Shown: piece after piece, positions 1 through 11,617 of the stretch | Numbering within the stretch: the first letter of the stretch is position 1 | Layout of the letters: each line of letters begins with the position of its first letter | Source of the DNA: Pomphorhynchus laevis | Taxonomy: Eukaryota; Acanthocephala; Palaeacanthocephala; Echinorhynchida; Pomphorhynchidae | Assembly: GCA_012934845.2 (NCBI GenBank) | Contig: WNNJ02001377.1 | Coordinates: 22,386 to 86,385 of the forward strand | Length of the DNA stretch: 64,000 nucleotides | Direction: 5' to 3' | Position numbers and translations under genes: made by a program | The notes under the pieces: model-generated | Database searches by the model: none | The model's input: only the letters and a program-made list of their open reading frames with translations | What the model was told of the DNA's origin: nothing

Positions 1-179
1 ACAGAATTCTAAATCTACATTCCCTATTCTCAGCATGTCACATCGACGCAAAGGTCCACCTAACCGAAATTTAAGGGCTTTCGATTTATTTACATTCACC
101 GTCAACTGATTTGATAAACAATAGGATGACAGAGCATCTACCGCACTTTGAGCGGATAAACGATATTTGGCTAATATTA

Positions 180-2093
180 CTAGATCGTCGGCATAGAGGG
201 TACAAGAGACTTCATTCGATGCATGACGAAGATGCATAGGCAAATCCATAACAAAAAAGGAAAATAATATAGGGCTGAGTGGATCTCCCTGTAAAACACC
301 GCGATTAGCAAAAAAGAAATCAGAGGTGTTGATACCATCAGATACTTTAAGGCGATTAGGCTGAAGCACAGAATAAATAAGATACAAAAAGCGACCACTA
401 ACGGACACTCTGGTGGAAAGTTTATCAAGTAACAAAGACGATTCACTGTGTCAAATGCTCGCTCAAAGTCAACAAAAGTAGCATACAACGGTCTACGATT
501 AGCGAAACAATTGGTGACTTCGTCACGGACATGCTTTATTGCATCGGACGTTGACCTTTTCGGGCGGAATCCATACTGCTCCGTAGGTAAGAGATGCTCG
601 CGAAACTTAATAAGGCGCATATACATTATATGAGTCAATAACTTATAACTGTGATTCAATATCGCAATCCCCCTGTACGCATCCAGTGAATCATAGTCAC
701 CTTTACCCTTATGCAGGATCTTAATTACACCGTCGCGCCACGAAATCGGAAACGGATGACCTGCAAGAAGTAGATTGAAAAGTTCTGTCCAGTAGTCTAT
801 CAAAATATCGATAGTCGACTTTAACTGTTCTACGCATAATTGATCTAACCCGGCAGCTTTATGATCTTTTAAGATTGATAGGGATCTTACGACTTCAAAT
901 GGCGTAAAAGGTAAATTCAGAGGATCTGAACCGTATATTGAATTTATGCATGAAACTGAAGATAAACGTACAGGCATGTCTTCTAATATTGAATGGCGCA
1001 AAATAGATTGGAAGTGTGATTTCCAATTTTCTATTTGAATCCTGGAATATGTTCCAATGTTAGCTTTCTTAAGTATCCACGGTGTCGACTCCGCCTTAGA
1101 CAATTCCCGTCGTTCAATCTCTAAACGTCGTTCTCTACGATACATCGATACAAGTTTAACGTAAAGCCTACGTAAATCTACAAAATCTTTCCTTACCGTT
1201 AAATCGAACCGATAACTTTTATTTAATTGAATTAAATGTTGCTGGAACTGTTTAAACCAAGCGGGTTTTACTAGGTATGAGTTTTTTTTGGAATAGTCGG
1301 ATTCATATCTACAAGCCGATAGAAGGGTGGAAATTACAGAAGTAATGCTGTTCCCCAGTTCTCCTGATCTAAGGAATTGAAAAGCTAGATTTATTTGACT
1401 ATAATCAATTGCTGAAGTACATAATTTCCTGCTAGGTTGACGAGTCAAATCTATTGATTGTATGTTGCATATGCAATCGAAAAAACACGAGACAGGTTTG
1501 TGTTTACGAACTAACGCCCATTTTGAAGATAGTTCTAGCCCTATATGTCTTACATGCACGTTAGTAAATATGATGTCTATACAGCTTTTACCTGTAGAAG
1601 ATTCGTAGGACCAATTTTCATTAGGGACGTATAACTTTAGATTTATAGACTTAAAGTAATTGACAAGAATTCGCAATTTTCCTGTGATTGGACTGGTGAA
1701 TCTTGCATTAAAATCTCCTGCGATAATTATCGGGACTGTGCTGTTTAGAGTTGAAAGAAGCTGAGAAATTTCGTCAATTATATCTGCCGCGGTAAGTGTG
1801 GGTTTGAAATAGCATGCGATAAAAGTGATGACAGGTGTTTCAAGCAGTATAGAATTCAGCTAATACCTACATTGCCAATTCCTGAAGGCACTATTTAAAC
1901 CTAAAATTATTCCACCCGTGGGGCGACCACGAATGCCCAATAAAGCAGGATTGTCAAATGTATAAAAACCAGGTAAAGAATAATTATTAGTAAACATGGT
2001 CTCTAATAGTACCACAACGTGAAAGGTATCGAACCAGGATTCAATACCTTGCTCGATCAAAGACGCCAAACCTTCCACATTAAATAGTAACAG
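180..2093 (-). pseudogene. LINE A ORF2 (endonuclease + reverse transcriptase), broken
   Basis: The 498-residue frame 1676-180 holds the end of an APE-type endonuclease, a linker, and the reverse transcriptase start with palm motif A (FVDFERAFD). The endonuclease head lies upstream at 2078-1690 in other frames, with GDFNARF at about 1715. A frameshift after motif A moves the rest of the RT, with LQGDPLSPILF and LYADDLVILA, into another frame around 180-390. The type is that of the jockey/CR1/I group of LINEs. The start at 1676 is only the first Met of a segment; the real ORF2 starts further upstream. Confidence 0.75.
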
Positions 2094-2150
2094 TCTAAAA
2101 GACTTGTGGTGCTCACAAACCTGACTACCACTTCTTGCAGAAGAGGATAG

Positions 2151-3191
2151 TCATATAGACGAACCATCTATTAATGAGCAATTAACGGGTGTTGTGCCTA
2201 CCATTCCATTATTAAGTCTACGAACAAATTGAAAATTTCTAATTATGTAATTACTATTTGGGTTTGCGAGTCTTTTCTCTTGTAGCTGTTTGCGCAGAAT
2301 CTGATTGGCAACACGTTCTTCGGGGGAAACATCCGGCATGATATAAACATTTCTAAAACGATCAACTTTTCTCAATTAATAAGAGTTTGATAAAACGTTG
2401 CTGGCCGTTACCTCGTCCGTTGAAACTAAAGTCCACGGAAGAATGTCTGTTCTTTTGGCTGGAAGTCGATGGACCTTAATTGAAAATTTTGCAGTTATTT
2501 AAATGCCTTCAGAGGATAAAATGTTTCTAACACTAGCTTCATCATCCGCTGTATTTGGTAGATTGCGTATAATAAAATTTGACGAACGCAAAGCTGATTT
2601 TTTGCAACTGTTAATGATTTCCAACGGGGAGCAGATACTTGATTTAATATTAGAAGTGGCAAGGATAGAACGCGTTACTTCTATACGTACCACACTTGCG
2701 AAACTACGATTCTGAAATGGAGAGGGGTTGTGAGATGATAGATTTTGAGAAAGGTTAGAAGATATTTCATTGGATTGTGCTAATTTTAGTTCATCGATCT
2801 TAGCCTCCAAATTGCTAATAGCAACATTCGCCTGTTCTTAGGATTGTTCTATAGTTGTAGCGCGTTTTGCAGCACAAATTCCGCAGATGAATCGCTGAAG
2901 AAAGAAATCTAGAGATACCCTACGAGGAGACCTGACAACAGTTTATAAAGAACAACCAAAACCGTCACATTTTAATTCAAATGACACGTACTCGCTAGAA
3001 TCATCGTGACTTAACGGAATGGGATCAAGCTTATCTAGGCTACATGCAGTATGCTGAGACAAGTATGCAGATGTGGGAGCGTCAATAGAAGAATTCGCAC
3101 GGTTGGAACACCTACCGTAATGCCGGACTTTGCACACAAACAGCGAAACAGCATTTCGACCATTACATTGGCAACAGTGAGAAGCAGACAT
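2151..3191 (-). pseudogene. LINE A ORF1, broken
   Basis: Pieces read 3191 to 2151. The N-terminal part is Cys/His-rich (CCQCNGR, then FVCKVRHYGRC), like the PHD-type zinc heads of some LINE ORF1 proteins. A stretch predicted to coil follows (about 2810-2760), then an RRM-like part (NFIIRNLPNTADDEASV). The C-terminal end carries the IRNFQFVRRL pattern, which recurs in the ORF1 ends of families D and E here. The protein would bind LINE RNA. Three frames are needed, so it is not functional as it stands. Confidence 0.6.
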
Positions 3192-3242
3192 TTTTCTTTT
3201 GTAATTAGCTTGACAATGATTGCTGCTCGATACTCGTTGCTC

Positions 3243-3328
3243 GAAGGTTGTCGTAAGGTTGTCGAAGGTTGTCGTAAGGTTGTCGAAGGTTGTCGTAAGG
3301 TTGTCGAAGGTTGTCGTAAGGTTGTCGA
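3243..3328 (-). repeat. Four 21-bp tandem repeats in LINE A 5' UTR
   Basis: The unit is ggttgtcgtaa plus ggttgtcgaa on the plus strand, repeated four times, so a 10/11-bp subrepeat alternates. The matching array in the second LINE A copy is at about 24377-24462 with the same number of units. Repeats of this kind in LINE 5' UTRs can act in the internal promoter; that role is inferred. Confidence 0.85.
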
Positions 3329-3930
3329 TGTATGTTATTTATTGTAATTAGCTGGAACCGTCTTTGGTTCTTTTGCTCGCTTGTAATTTGTGTATGTTAT
3401 TTTATTGTATGTTTATTAGAAACCAAATTTTTTTAAGGTCATAATAATGACAACATTGAAAGATATTATCAGCTTGCAAAATCAGCATTTGTTACGACTT
3501 TCGGGTGAGCGAAATTTATGTATGCAGGGTAATGGAAAGTCAACTGTGGGAATTTCTGGTTCCAATGCCAGTTTACAAAATTTATTTTTCCAAGTCCACT
3601 CTGATTTTTAATACGACACTGATCAGCGATGATAGTAGGGATAATGGTGTCGTACATCATAATTCTTGTTTAACAATATATGAGCATATTATAGAGTTAG
3701 CTTGTAATAAATTAGTGCATAAATTTAATCGGAATTGTAGATTTTAATCAACAATTTTGCTAATTGAGATGGTTTTGTGAGTTTATATTAAAGCCAAGAT
3801 GTCCGTCCAATTCTCAACAACTGACAAAGAGATGGGGGCAATAGACATAACATATTTATTTTTATTTTAATTCTTAATTATATATTTTACTGTTATGTAA
3901 ACGTTAATTGTGCAAATTGTCAAAATGTGC

Positions 3931-3938
3931 AGTATAAA
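3931..3938. repeat. Probable target-site duplication of LINE B copy 1
   Basis: AGTATAAA occurs here just upstream of the LINE B 5' end and again at 7780-7787 just after its (TTA)n tail. It is short and AT-rich, so chance is possible. Confidence 0.5.
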
Positions 3939-3998
3939 AATATTGTCGGAGCATCAAAGCTCTTAACTTCCTGCTGATTTTTCTGTGGAAACAACGAA

Positions 3999-4883
3999 TT
4001 GGATCAGGTGAAAAGCACAATTTATTCTTTTAAAGCTAATTCTAGCAATGATGAAGGTAATGTTTTGTGCCATTCTAAAATTAACTCGGGGATGCTTCCC
4101 CAGTGCCAAAGCAATCAAATTTGTGTTATAAATGCCATCAAACCGACTGCGAGGCATAATTTATTTCCCACGTTTTTGAGAGATTTCGCTGGGAAGTGTA
4201 CAAATAGAGCTATTTTTAAATCAGTAAAGACTGGAGAATTCATTGAGAATATCCTTCGTTAATGGGTTCATAATGAGGGAATACAACGATTTTTTTGCAC
4301 AAAATTTGGCAAATCTGGGAACAATTACTTTAAAACCCATAGTGTGTACGCTGAAAATTGCAAATTTTCCAGCGTTTATTTTAGATGATGACTTGAACCT
4401 TCTGAAAAAATCGTTTTGCCTTCACTCGGTGAGACAAGTCATGAGTAAGCAGGGTGAACCCCTTCCCGTGGCATTCTTTAACACTGACATAGATACAGGT
4501 CTAATCCTGTCTAAATCGTCATCCAGCCTTTATCTAGAGTTTAACCTACGTTTCTCATTGATAGAGGAAGATAATTTAACATTTCCTCATTGCGATAAAT
4601 GCCACGCACGGGGACACTAGGGTTCCTCATGTGATAGAAATAAATTATGCGGGGTTTGTGGCACGAATGCATGCGTTTACATGAGTAAAGGTGAGAAATG
4701 CCAAGCCCCTTCTGCGTTAATTGCGAGGACGATCATCCCGCTTGGTCTCGTCGTTGCAAACATTTTCGAGATTATAGACAACACTTTGCCAAGCCATTGA
4801 TTAACAAACCTTTCGCATCAGCTGCTGCTCATCCGTCAGATCGGATGTCTAATTCTGACATATTGCATCTTCTGGACGAATAA
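3999..4883 (+). pseudogene. LINE B ORF1 (gag-like, zinc knuckles), broken
   Basis: Three consecutive frames (3999-4262, 4243-4620, 4698-4883) read as one protein in family B. It has an N-terminal basic and RRM-like part. A run of CCHC-type knuckles follows: CDKCHARGH, then LCGVCG, then CVNCEDDHPAWSRRC. This is the usual ORF1 of jockey/I-group LINEs, an RNA chaperone that forms the RNP with ORF2. Copy 2 has the same order at 43003-43956. A frameshift near 4250 and a stop at 4618 break it. Confidence 0.7.
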
Positions 4884-5113
4884 AAAAAACAATATTATCA
4901 CAAATGCAAGCGATCATAGCCCCTTGGTCTCGGCCTTCGTGGAGGCGGCATCTGCGCCTGTTCCTGACGAGCTGAAAACTCCATACTCTAAAAAAAGGGG
5001 CATCTGCAAGAACAGTCCCACCGCCTAAGGTAGGCAAGATGCTGAAAGATAGAATGACTGTTAGTGCCTCACTGGGGAATTAATATATTGCCCTGGGGGT
5101 TCCGGCTCTGGGT

Positions 5114-5155
5114 AGAGCTAGTGGCGGGAGGGGCAACCCTTCTGCACCTAGCTCT
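5114..5155 (+). promoter_or_regulatory. Hairpin in the ORF1-ORF2 gap of LINE B
   Basis: AGAGCTAG pairs with CTAGCTCT, enclosing GCGGGAGGG/CCCTTCTGC closed by a GCAA loop. Copy 2 (44144-44185) keeps both stems, with G-U and G-C exchanges. It sits in the GC-rich spacer between ORF1 and ORF2. Other LINEs are known to use structures near the ORF1 stop for ORF2 translation; the role here is inferred. Confidence 0.55.
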
Positions 5156-5214
5156 GTCTAGGTTGGCATCCCCCGTCCAACTAATGTGCCACAATTGTAA
5201 GTAAACCTGATCCT

Positions 5215-7638
5215 TTTTCACTGAATATCCTTCAGTGGAATTCGGGAGGTGCTTCTGCCCTTAGCCTTTTATCTGGTAGGGATGCAGATGTTATAGTCTT
5301 TCAGGAGACGCGGTTTATCCGTATCCCCCAGGACATTACTCGATTTATCCCTCAGCATATATACACCCACTTCACTCCGTATATAACCCCTCCACACTCA
5401 TCTTCATCTCAAGGTCTTTTAACCTTACTTAAATGCTCCTTAAGATTTTCCCTTCTTCTAAACTATTCTTGTCCTTCCCAATCTTGTTTAGCTATATCAC
5501 TTCGCAAGAATGGTAAACGCATCAGCATAGCCAATATTTACATACGGTCAGGAGAAATTTACAAGAACCGTGACCTCCTGGATCGTATATTGGGTAGTGG
5601 CTATGACATGTTACTTGGTGACTTCAACGACAGAACTGGTCGTTGGATTAATGCAGCAAACCACAGAGCCAGGAATGATTATCTTATTCACAAACCATCA
5701 TCCCCTACATTTCATTGCTCAACAACTAATTCACTCCTCGACATATTACTGCTACATAAGAAGTGATTGTAGAAACCCTTCTGTACTGAGCAGTTGCGCC
5801 AACAACATACCACCTCTCATGACCTAATTCGTTGGCGGTTAGAGGAAGATACGTTGCTGAGAAGAAGGTTCCACTTTGATCCCATCCGGGTGGCCTTCTT
5901 TCAGGCGGCTATCCAATTCTTCCCCCGAATTGGGAATGAGAGTTTGACCGAATTTAATACCTACCTCTCTTCGCAAGCTACCGATACTATCGACTACCTA
6001 TAAAGGTCGTATATACAATCTTACTCCAACAAACTCAATGCCCTAGCTAAAATGCTACACCTTCCTAATCTCTCTGTTTCCGCCAGACATGCCCTCTCGA
6101 ATGAATACTGGAGCACTAGATATAGGTTCCAGCTGAGTAGGGATAAGGCAAACATTTCTCGCCTTAGCCCTTCTCAGTCTTTCTTCTGGAAGATATTCAA
6201 GAAGGAGAAGTTTGTCTGTTGGAAGGATAGAGCACTAGGTTGGATTGGTAGAATAGGCCTTGATAAAGTTTTGGAGGAGTCACTATCCTTACCCAATTGT
6301 GGAGCCACTCAATCACCCCAATAACTCCCGCCTTTGTGTGACTTTAGGAGTAGGGACTTATCTGTTACAGATATCCTTAACTCCTGGGGACCACTCCCGG
6401 GCACCTTCAGAACCCTTGCTCCTTTCTCCACTCGTGTCTGTCAGCTTTTGACAGACAGTCAGAGGAAGGAAGTCGCCATAACAATGCTATTAGCCTCCCC
6501 GTCCGACATTGCTAGCATTAATATTAGCCGTCGTGTATTTTTACCTAAAAAGAAGTCGATTACATGTTCCAAAGATCTGCGGCCTATTTCTATTCAAAAC
6601 TCCCTCATCTCCATTGACGAAAAAGCGCTTGCGCGTAAAATCCGCGACCACATAAGTAGGCGAAATTTAATCCCACCAGGTTTACATGTGTACATAAAGG
6701 GTCGCTCGGTCCATTCAGCAATAGGTGCAGTGCAACAGATTTGTCAAGATCACATTCAGCAGCTTGCTGTGGCTGTCTTTCTTGACTTTTCGGCTGCATT
6801 TGACTGCATTTCCATTCCTTTTGTTATCTCTTCTCTCAGGTTCATCGGGTTGCCTGCGAGAATTGTTAACAGGGTGAAAATTTTGCAGTACACCAAGCGA
6901 TTCTTCTATGAAGACGACCCTGATGCACGTCAGTTCTACTTTATTACAGGTGTGCCTCAAGGCTCCCCACTTTCTCCAATCTTATTTCTTGCTGCATCCA
7001 TTGAACTATACAAAAAATTCAAACGCGATCAACATATTGCGGTATATGCTGATGATACCACAGCCCGTTCTCTGGACGCAGGTGCAAAGATGTAGTCTCT
7101 GACATCAGCCGTTTTCTTTCAAGATTAAAAGATCAGCTGCCCATTTCAAACCTTGTTTTAAACTCCTCCTAATCGCAGGTGGTTGTCTTTTATGGCGCAC
7201 CTGTAACAATGAAAAACTCAAGAGATTAGCACTCTTAGCTCTATCTTCCATCCTGACAAATCAACCACTCCCTACCTTCGCAAATCAAGTTAAATACCTG
7301 GGGTTCACCATTACGGTGAACTGGTCAGCGAAAGCTAACCTGGATAGACTTAAACGTATTCTGAAGAGTTCTAGATGGGCCCTAAAACGGGCCCTACATC
7401 TGTCATTGAAAGAGAAAACCCAGGTACTCATTTGGGGTACTTGGGCTATCTCGGGATTGGTCTTCCTTTCAAGAGGACGTCCCCAGAGCAAAGACTAATG
7501 TTCCTGAAGCTCCTTGTCTCTAGTTTACCTAGCATATTCCGCTGCGATTGGATCCTTCGGGAGGTGAAAGACCCCGGGTGGTTCAGTTGGAGAGTGGCGT
7601 GTTGGATTGGTCGGGGGCTCAGATCCCCATGGATTTGA
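5215..7638 (+). pseudogene. LINE B ORF2 (endonuclease + RT), broken
   Basis: Endonuclease motifs are visible at 5225-5760 (LNILQWNSGGAS, FQETRF, LLGDFNDRTGRW). A linker follows (5794-6324), then the RT. The RT shows LRPISIQNSLISI, motif A FLDFSAAFDCIS, GVPQGSPLSPILF and VYADDTT between 6580 and 7065. The C-terminal tail (7316-7638) has KYLGFTITVNWSAKANLDR and ends GLRSPWI. Several frame changes split it; each domain is nevertheless recognisable and collinear with copy 2. It belongs to the APE-endonuclease LINEs; the clade within jockey/I cannot be fixed by eye. Confidence 0.8.
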
Positions 7639-7799
7639 GGCCATTTTTCTTAAATAAGACGGGCTGCAGTTGAAGAGTGCCAATTACCTATGAAGAAGAT
7701 TTTGACTGTAACTGTATCATTGTATTTATTCTATTTTTATCCTGCATGTTATTTATTATTAATAAAATCTATTATTATTAGTATAAATAATTATATTAC

Positions 7800-7892
7800 T
7801 TGAATGACGCTTCATCTATGAAGAAGATTTGATGAAAATTTAGACTGTAACTTATTCTATTTACGCTGCATGTTTATTTATTTATTAATAAA
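7800..7892 (+). repeat. Extra LINE B 3' tail
   Basis: From CTATGAAGAAGATTT to TTATTAATAAATTT this repeats the 3' UTR of LINE B copy 1 (about 7690-7770), including its own AATAAA-like end. It is either a tandem duplication of the tail or the stub of a second, heavily truncated LINE B that the first one landed beside. Confidence 0.6.
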
Positions 7893-8260
7893 TTTAAATC
7901 AGCTAACTGAGTCTACGTATTGTTATATAATTATAAAATAAACAAAACATAATAATGCTAAATCAAAATTTAATAATTAAATAATAAAATTAAAAATTGT
8001 TTTTAGATTTTCTATAATTTAAATCAAGTTAAAAAAATGAAATTTAAAATAAACGTCATTTTTATGAATTGACTAATAAATAATAGATGTTGTATCAGAA
8101 TAAGAATTAGAGGTCATCATGAGGAACTGCTATGCTATCAGGTTTGGGCCCCTAACTCATCTACCCAACATAGCAAAGAGGCCAAATACATACAAATGAT
8201 CTGATAAAACGATCTAGTATCATATCTAGTATCATATCTGATACACTATCTAGTTGCCAA
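7893..8260 (-). repeat. Naiad-type PLE end repeat, relic A
   Basis: Direct repeat of 9501-9830: it starts AAATCAGCTAACTGAG and continues through the AT-rich part into the structured module. On the minus strand the module helices are at 8178-8183/8147-8152, 8169-8175/8128-8134 and 8156-8160/8119-8123. Here the third helix reads ATGAG/CTCAT instead of AGGAG/CTCCT. Confidence 0.75.
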
Positions 8261-9494
8261 ACAAATTTAGTGAATTGAATTGAAACCGAATAATTACGAA
8301 AGTTGAATGAAACATATTTAAATACATAATGTGTGACTCATTTACATCTTATCACATCAAAGTAAATGATGAGATAATGGTTTTAATAATTGTTTCCATC
8401 AAAATAATAGTTAATTTAATTCAATGAAAAAATTATAAAAATGTCAGAAATTAATTATATTGAAATACCAGATAACTGTGAACTAGATTACCCAAAATTC
8501 CACAACATTGCAGTGAGTTGTAGATTATTATGTTCAAAGATAGTATTTAAAGATATTGAAATATATCTATTGTGTTCAAGGAAGTGTATTTATAGATGTA
8601 AATAATTCTTAAACGCATTTAGTTTAAGACATACATTATACATACATTTAAACACATACATTATAATGCAAGTTATTAATGTTTAAAACTATGGCATATC
8701 GTTGTTACAAAAATATTAATTATAACTAATTATAATATATAAATAAGATATTAACATACGAGTTTATAAGCGTTAGTAACAATTATAGCTATCTAATGAA
8801 CATTTGCCAACTAAAAAGTAAACACGTTTTGTGAAGTCAATTAAAAAATTTCAAATTCAAGACCATTTTATTTTACAAACACTAAATTAGAACGTTGTAT
8901 ATTAATGGACAGAGATTTCAATAGATAATTTTCACAAATGTCAAAATATCTTTAAATACAAAATGATGACTTCAACTAAATAAATACAAAGGGTTTGCTT
9001 CTAATGATCTAGTCCATCAGCAATGGTTCGCATTCTGCAGGACAATTCAATCAAATGCATTTCTTGTTTGTACGAAAACTTATATCTCAACCAGTAAATA
9101 CTAAATGTCAAATATATCCATAAGAATATGACGCATGTTGACATTTTGGTCGTAGAATCAGGTTTGCAAAATTATTCTCTATGCTTGTACGTTCAAATCT
9201 TATTTGTTTGTTATATTTCAATATGTATCATATTTTTATATGTATCATATCTGATAAACATATTAGATAAAATATAATAAACTTAAATTTCATCGAATAT
9301 GTTTAAACACATGTCTTAAGTATAACACAAATAAAATAGAAACAGTTTTAAGACGTTAATAGTTGTAAGTCGCCAGAATTCTGTTTCGAATATAAGTTTT
9401 TTTTTAACTGTTCAAGAGTTGTAAAGGCTATAATTGAGGCCATACCGCATTGTAAGTATTTAGTATTTCAATGCTAGATTCATATCAAATTCAA
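8261..9494. other. AT-rich stretch without a gene
   Basis: No coding frame, RNA gene or clear repeat edge is visible. Short ATATC/GATAC words near 8210-8270 and 9230-9260 look like drifted PLE tail sequence. Confidence 0.5.
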
Positions 9495-11600
9495 TCAATT
9501 TAAATCAGCTAACTGAGTCTACGTATTTAATATAATTATAAAATAAACAAAACATAATAATGCCTAAATCAAAATTTAATAATTAAATAATAAAATTAAT
9601 AATTGTTTTTAGATTTTCTATAATTTAAATCAAGTTAAAAAAATGAAATTTAAAATAAACGTCATTTTTATGAATTGACTAATAAATAACAGACGTTGTA
9701 TCAGAATAAGAATTAGAGGTCATCAGGAGGAACTGCTATGCTATCAGGTTTCGGCCCCTAACTCCTCTACCCAACATAGCAGCGGGGACAAATACATGCT
9801 AATGATGTATTTCCTCTGAAATAACTATCTAGTATCTTATTCTAATGCAAAGTATATTATTTATTATCCATCCATAAAAATTTGCCACTTAAGAGTTTAA
9901 ATTTATTCTTTATATTATTGTGTTGATTTATATATTTTACTATTTTCTGCTTGATGTTATTTTTATAGTAACCTAGTTTAAAATATGTATCTATTAAATT
10001 ATTTAAATGATTTTTAAGAAAGCCAATATCATTACATATTGTTGCAATTCTTAAAATTTCATTATTTAATGTATTATATTTTATATTATATGGTATGCAT
10101 GAATGCTCATGCAAAAATATGTTTCTTGTAAATTTAAATATGTCATCTTTACGATATAAATTAATAGTAGTTTTAGTTAATTTAATGTTCATATCTAGAT
10201 ATACACCTTCTTTATCATTAATATTGATTTTGTTAAGAATAAGGCTTTCTGGATAAATGTGCTCACTAATTGAATAAAAATTATTAGAATTAAATACACA
10301 TATATCATCAATGTATCGAAACATATATTTCATATATTTATATTGTTTAGATTTAGTTTTTACACAGTTATGAACAAATTCATATTCTATAAAGCTTAAA
10401 AACAAGTCAGCTATAATTGGGCTACTATTACCACCCATTGGAACACCTTTTACTTGTCTAAATATAGATGTCCCTACTTTTAAATAATTTTGATTTATCA
10501 AAATATTTAAGGATTCTATTAATTCAATTTTATCCATATATTTATATTTACTTGATTGTTTAATTTTTGTTAGATAGGCGTTATAATTATTAAAACATAT
10601 ATATGTATATCTTTTTCCGAATATAACGTTAATTAATTTTACTAACGCTTCTTTAATATCTACTAAATCTAGATTTGTATAAAGAGTACTAAAATCGTAT
10701 GTATTTATATTTTGAAAATTTATTCCTTTTGTCTGTTCTAAAAATTCTTTTGTAGAATTAATACTAAAATAGTGTTTTATACCAGTATTAATTTCGATTA
10801 CCTTGCAATATTTTTTAAAATGTGCTTTAATTACTTTAAGTATTTTATTCATATAGACAGAAAGTGGTTTTAATGTACATTTAAACGCACTACATATGAA
10901 CCTAGGTTTTATTGGATTTTTATGTAATTTTGGATTCCAATATAATATAGGTATAGTTTTATTATCTAATTCAACCTTTATACCCTTTTTATCCATTATA
11001 GAACAGTGACTTGTAATAATTGTTTCTAAACTCAACTCACTACGTTCATATGTTGGATTTACATTTAAATCATTAGAATTAACCTCTTTCATTAGTATAT
11101 CATAATAAAGCTTTTTGCATATGAAGACAAAGTTATTACTAGCTTTATCAATAGTTGTTATTATATAGTTATCCTTTAATTTAGTAAGTTCTTTATACAT
11201 ATCTTTATTAATTTTATCTTTCCTTTTATAATTGTTTGTTATTTTCATTTTATTTTTAATTTTATCAAATATATAATCTTTCCAAATTTTTATCTTAGAT
11301 ATATTCGAGCTTTCACTATTAATCAACTTACTAAAGTAATCATTTAAGTTATTATATAACGAATTGTAAATTTTATTTTTGTCGTTGTTATTATTTAATC
11401 TATATTTATACCCTTTGATAGCAGCTTTCTTAATTCACAATTTTCAATTAATTCTAGATTATGGGTACATATATGTTCATTTATTTTATCGAAACTAAGA
11501 CTTCTACAATTGCATTCTGTTTCCATTATGTTTCTAATATTATCGTTACATATTGATTTTAATTCTTTATTATAATTAAAATTTTTTATTATTTTACAAA
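9495..11600 (-). mobile_element. Naiad-type Penelope-like element, copy 1, 5'-truncated
   Basis: In sense (right to left) it has the RT ORF, its stop at 9857, the hairpin and three-helix module (9815-9721), then an AT-rich end finishing TCAGTTAGCTGATTT near 9497. It is nearly identical to 40085-42190 of the longer copy and ends abruptly near 11600, so the GIY-YIG half is missing. Its end repeat recurs 1.6 kb downstream in sense (7893-8260) in the same orientation, as expected for PLE pseudo-LTR units or for two adjacent insertions. Confidence 0.85.
9857..11326 (-). CDS. Reverse transcriptase of Naiad-type PLE (partial)
   Basis: 489 residues open to the stop. Motifs in order: TIDKASNNFVF, WNPKLHKNPIKPRF, YDFSTLYTNLDL (palm A), GVPMGGNSSPIIADL, then FRYIDDICVFN (palm C). 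DKA, PKLHK and the MGG.SSP form of motif B match Penelope-like RTs of the clade with permuted domains (Naiad/Chlamys), not LINE RTs. It is almost identical to residues 334-822 of 39347-41815. The first Met is internal; similarity continues upstream to about 11600, where the element is cut. The upstream GIY-YIG part is absent, so the copy is probably immobile. Confidence 0.85.
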   Translation of the reverse strand: MINSESSNISKIKIWKDYIFDKIKNKMKITNNYKRKDKINKDMYKELTKLKDNYIITTIDKASNNFVFICKKLYYDILMKEVNSNDLNVNPTYERSELSLETIITSHCSIMDKKGIKVELDNKTIPILYWNPKLHKNPIKPRFICSAFKCTLKPLSVYMNKILKVIKAHFKKYCKVIEINTGIKHYFSINSTKEFLEQTKGINFQNINTYDFSTLYTNLDLVDIKEALVKLINVIFGKRYTYICFNNYNAYLTKIKQSSKYKYMDKIELIESLNILINQNYLKVGTSIFRQVKGVPMGGNSSPIIADLFLSFIEYEFVHNCVKTKSKQYKYMKYMFRYIDDICVFNSNNFYSISEHIYPESLILNKININDKEGVYLDMNIKLTKTTINLYRKDDIFKFTRNIFLHEHSCIPYNIKYNTLNNEILRIATICNDIGFLKNHLNNLIDTYFKLGYYKNNIKQKIVKYINQHNNIKNKFKLLSGKFLWMDNK

Positions 11601-11617
11601 TCTATTATTATTAAATT

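Larger units (their letters stand above)
1..3842 (-). mobile_element. LINE family A, copy 1 (3' part cut by window edge)
   Basis: Reading right to left, the element has a 5' UTR with 21-bp repeats (3243-3328), an ORF1 region with a Cys-rich PHD-like head and coiled coil, then an endonuclease-reverse transcriptase ORF2 that runs off the left edge. The same sequence lies in the opposite orientation at 23860-27588 at high but not perfect identity. Both copies lose similarity at the same 5' point (3842 and 23860), which marks the 5' end of a full-length LINE. Coding is interrupted by several stops and shifts. Confidence 0.85.
3939..7779 (+). mobile_element. LINE family B, copy 1
   Basis: A full-length but decayed non-LTR element: a gag-like ORF1 with CCHC knuckles, a GC-rich hairpin spacer (5085-5170), then ORF2 with endonuclease, reverse transcriptase and a C-terminal tail. 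It ends in an AATAAA signal and a (TTA)n tail. It shares this layout with copy 2 at 42994-46803 and is clearly more diverged than two recent copies would be. The 5' end is set by the start shared with copy 2 (CGGAGC.TCAAAGCTCT). Confidence 0.85.

Noticed and set aside
3243-3328. CRISPR array
   Set aside because: Plain 21-bp tandem repeats without spacers, in a eukaryotic LINE.
3469-3747. Small ORFs in the LINE A 5' UTR (also 23955-24233)
   Set aside because: Overlapping frames on both strands; present only because both LINE copies are nearly identical.
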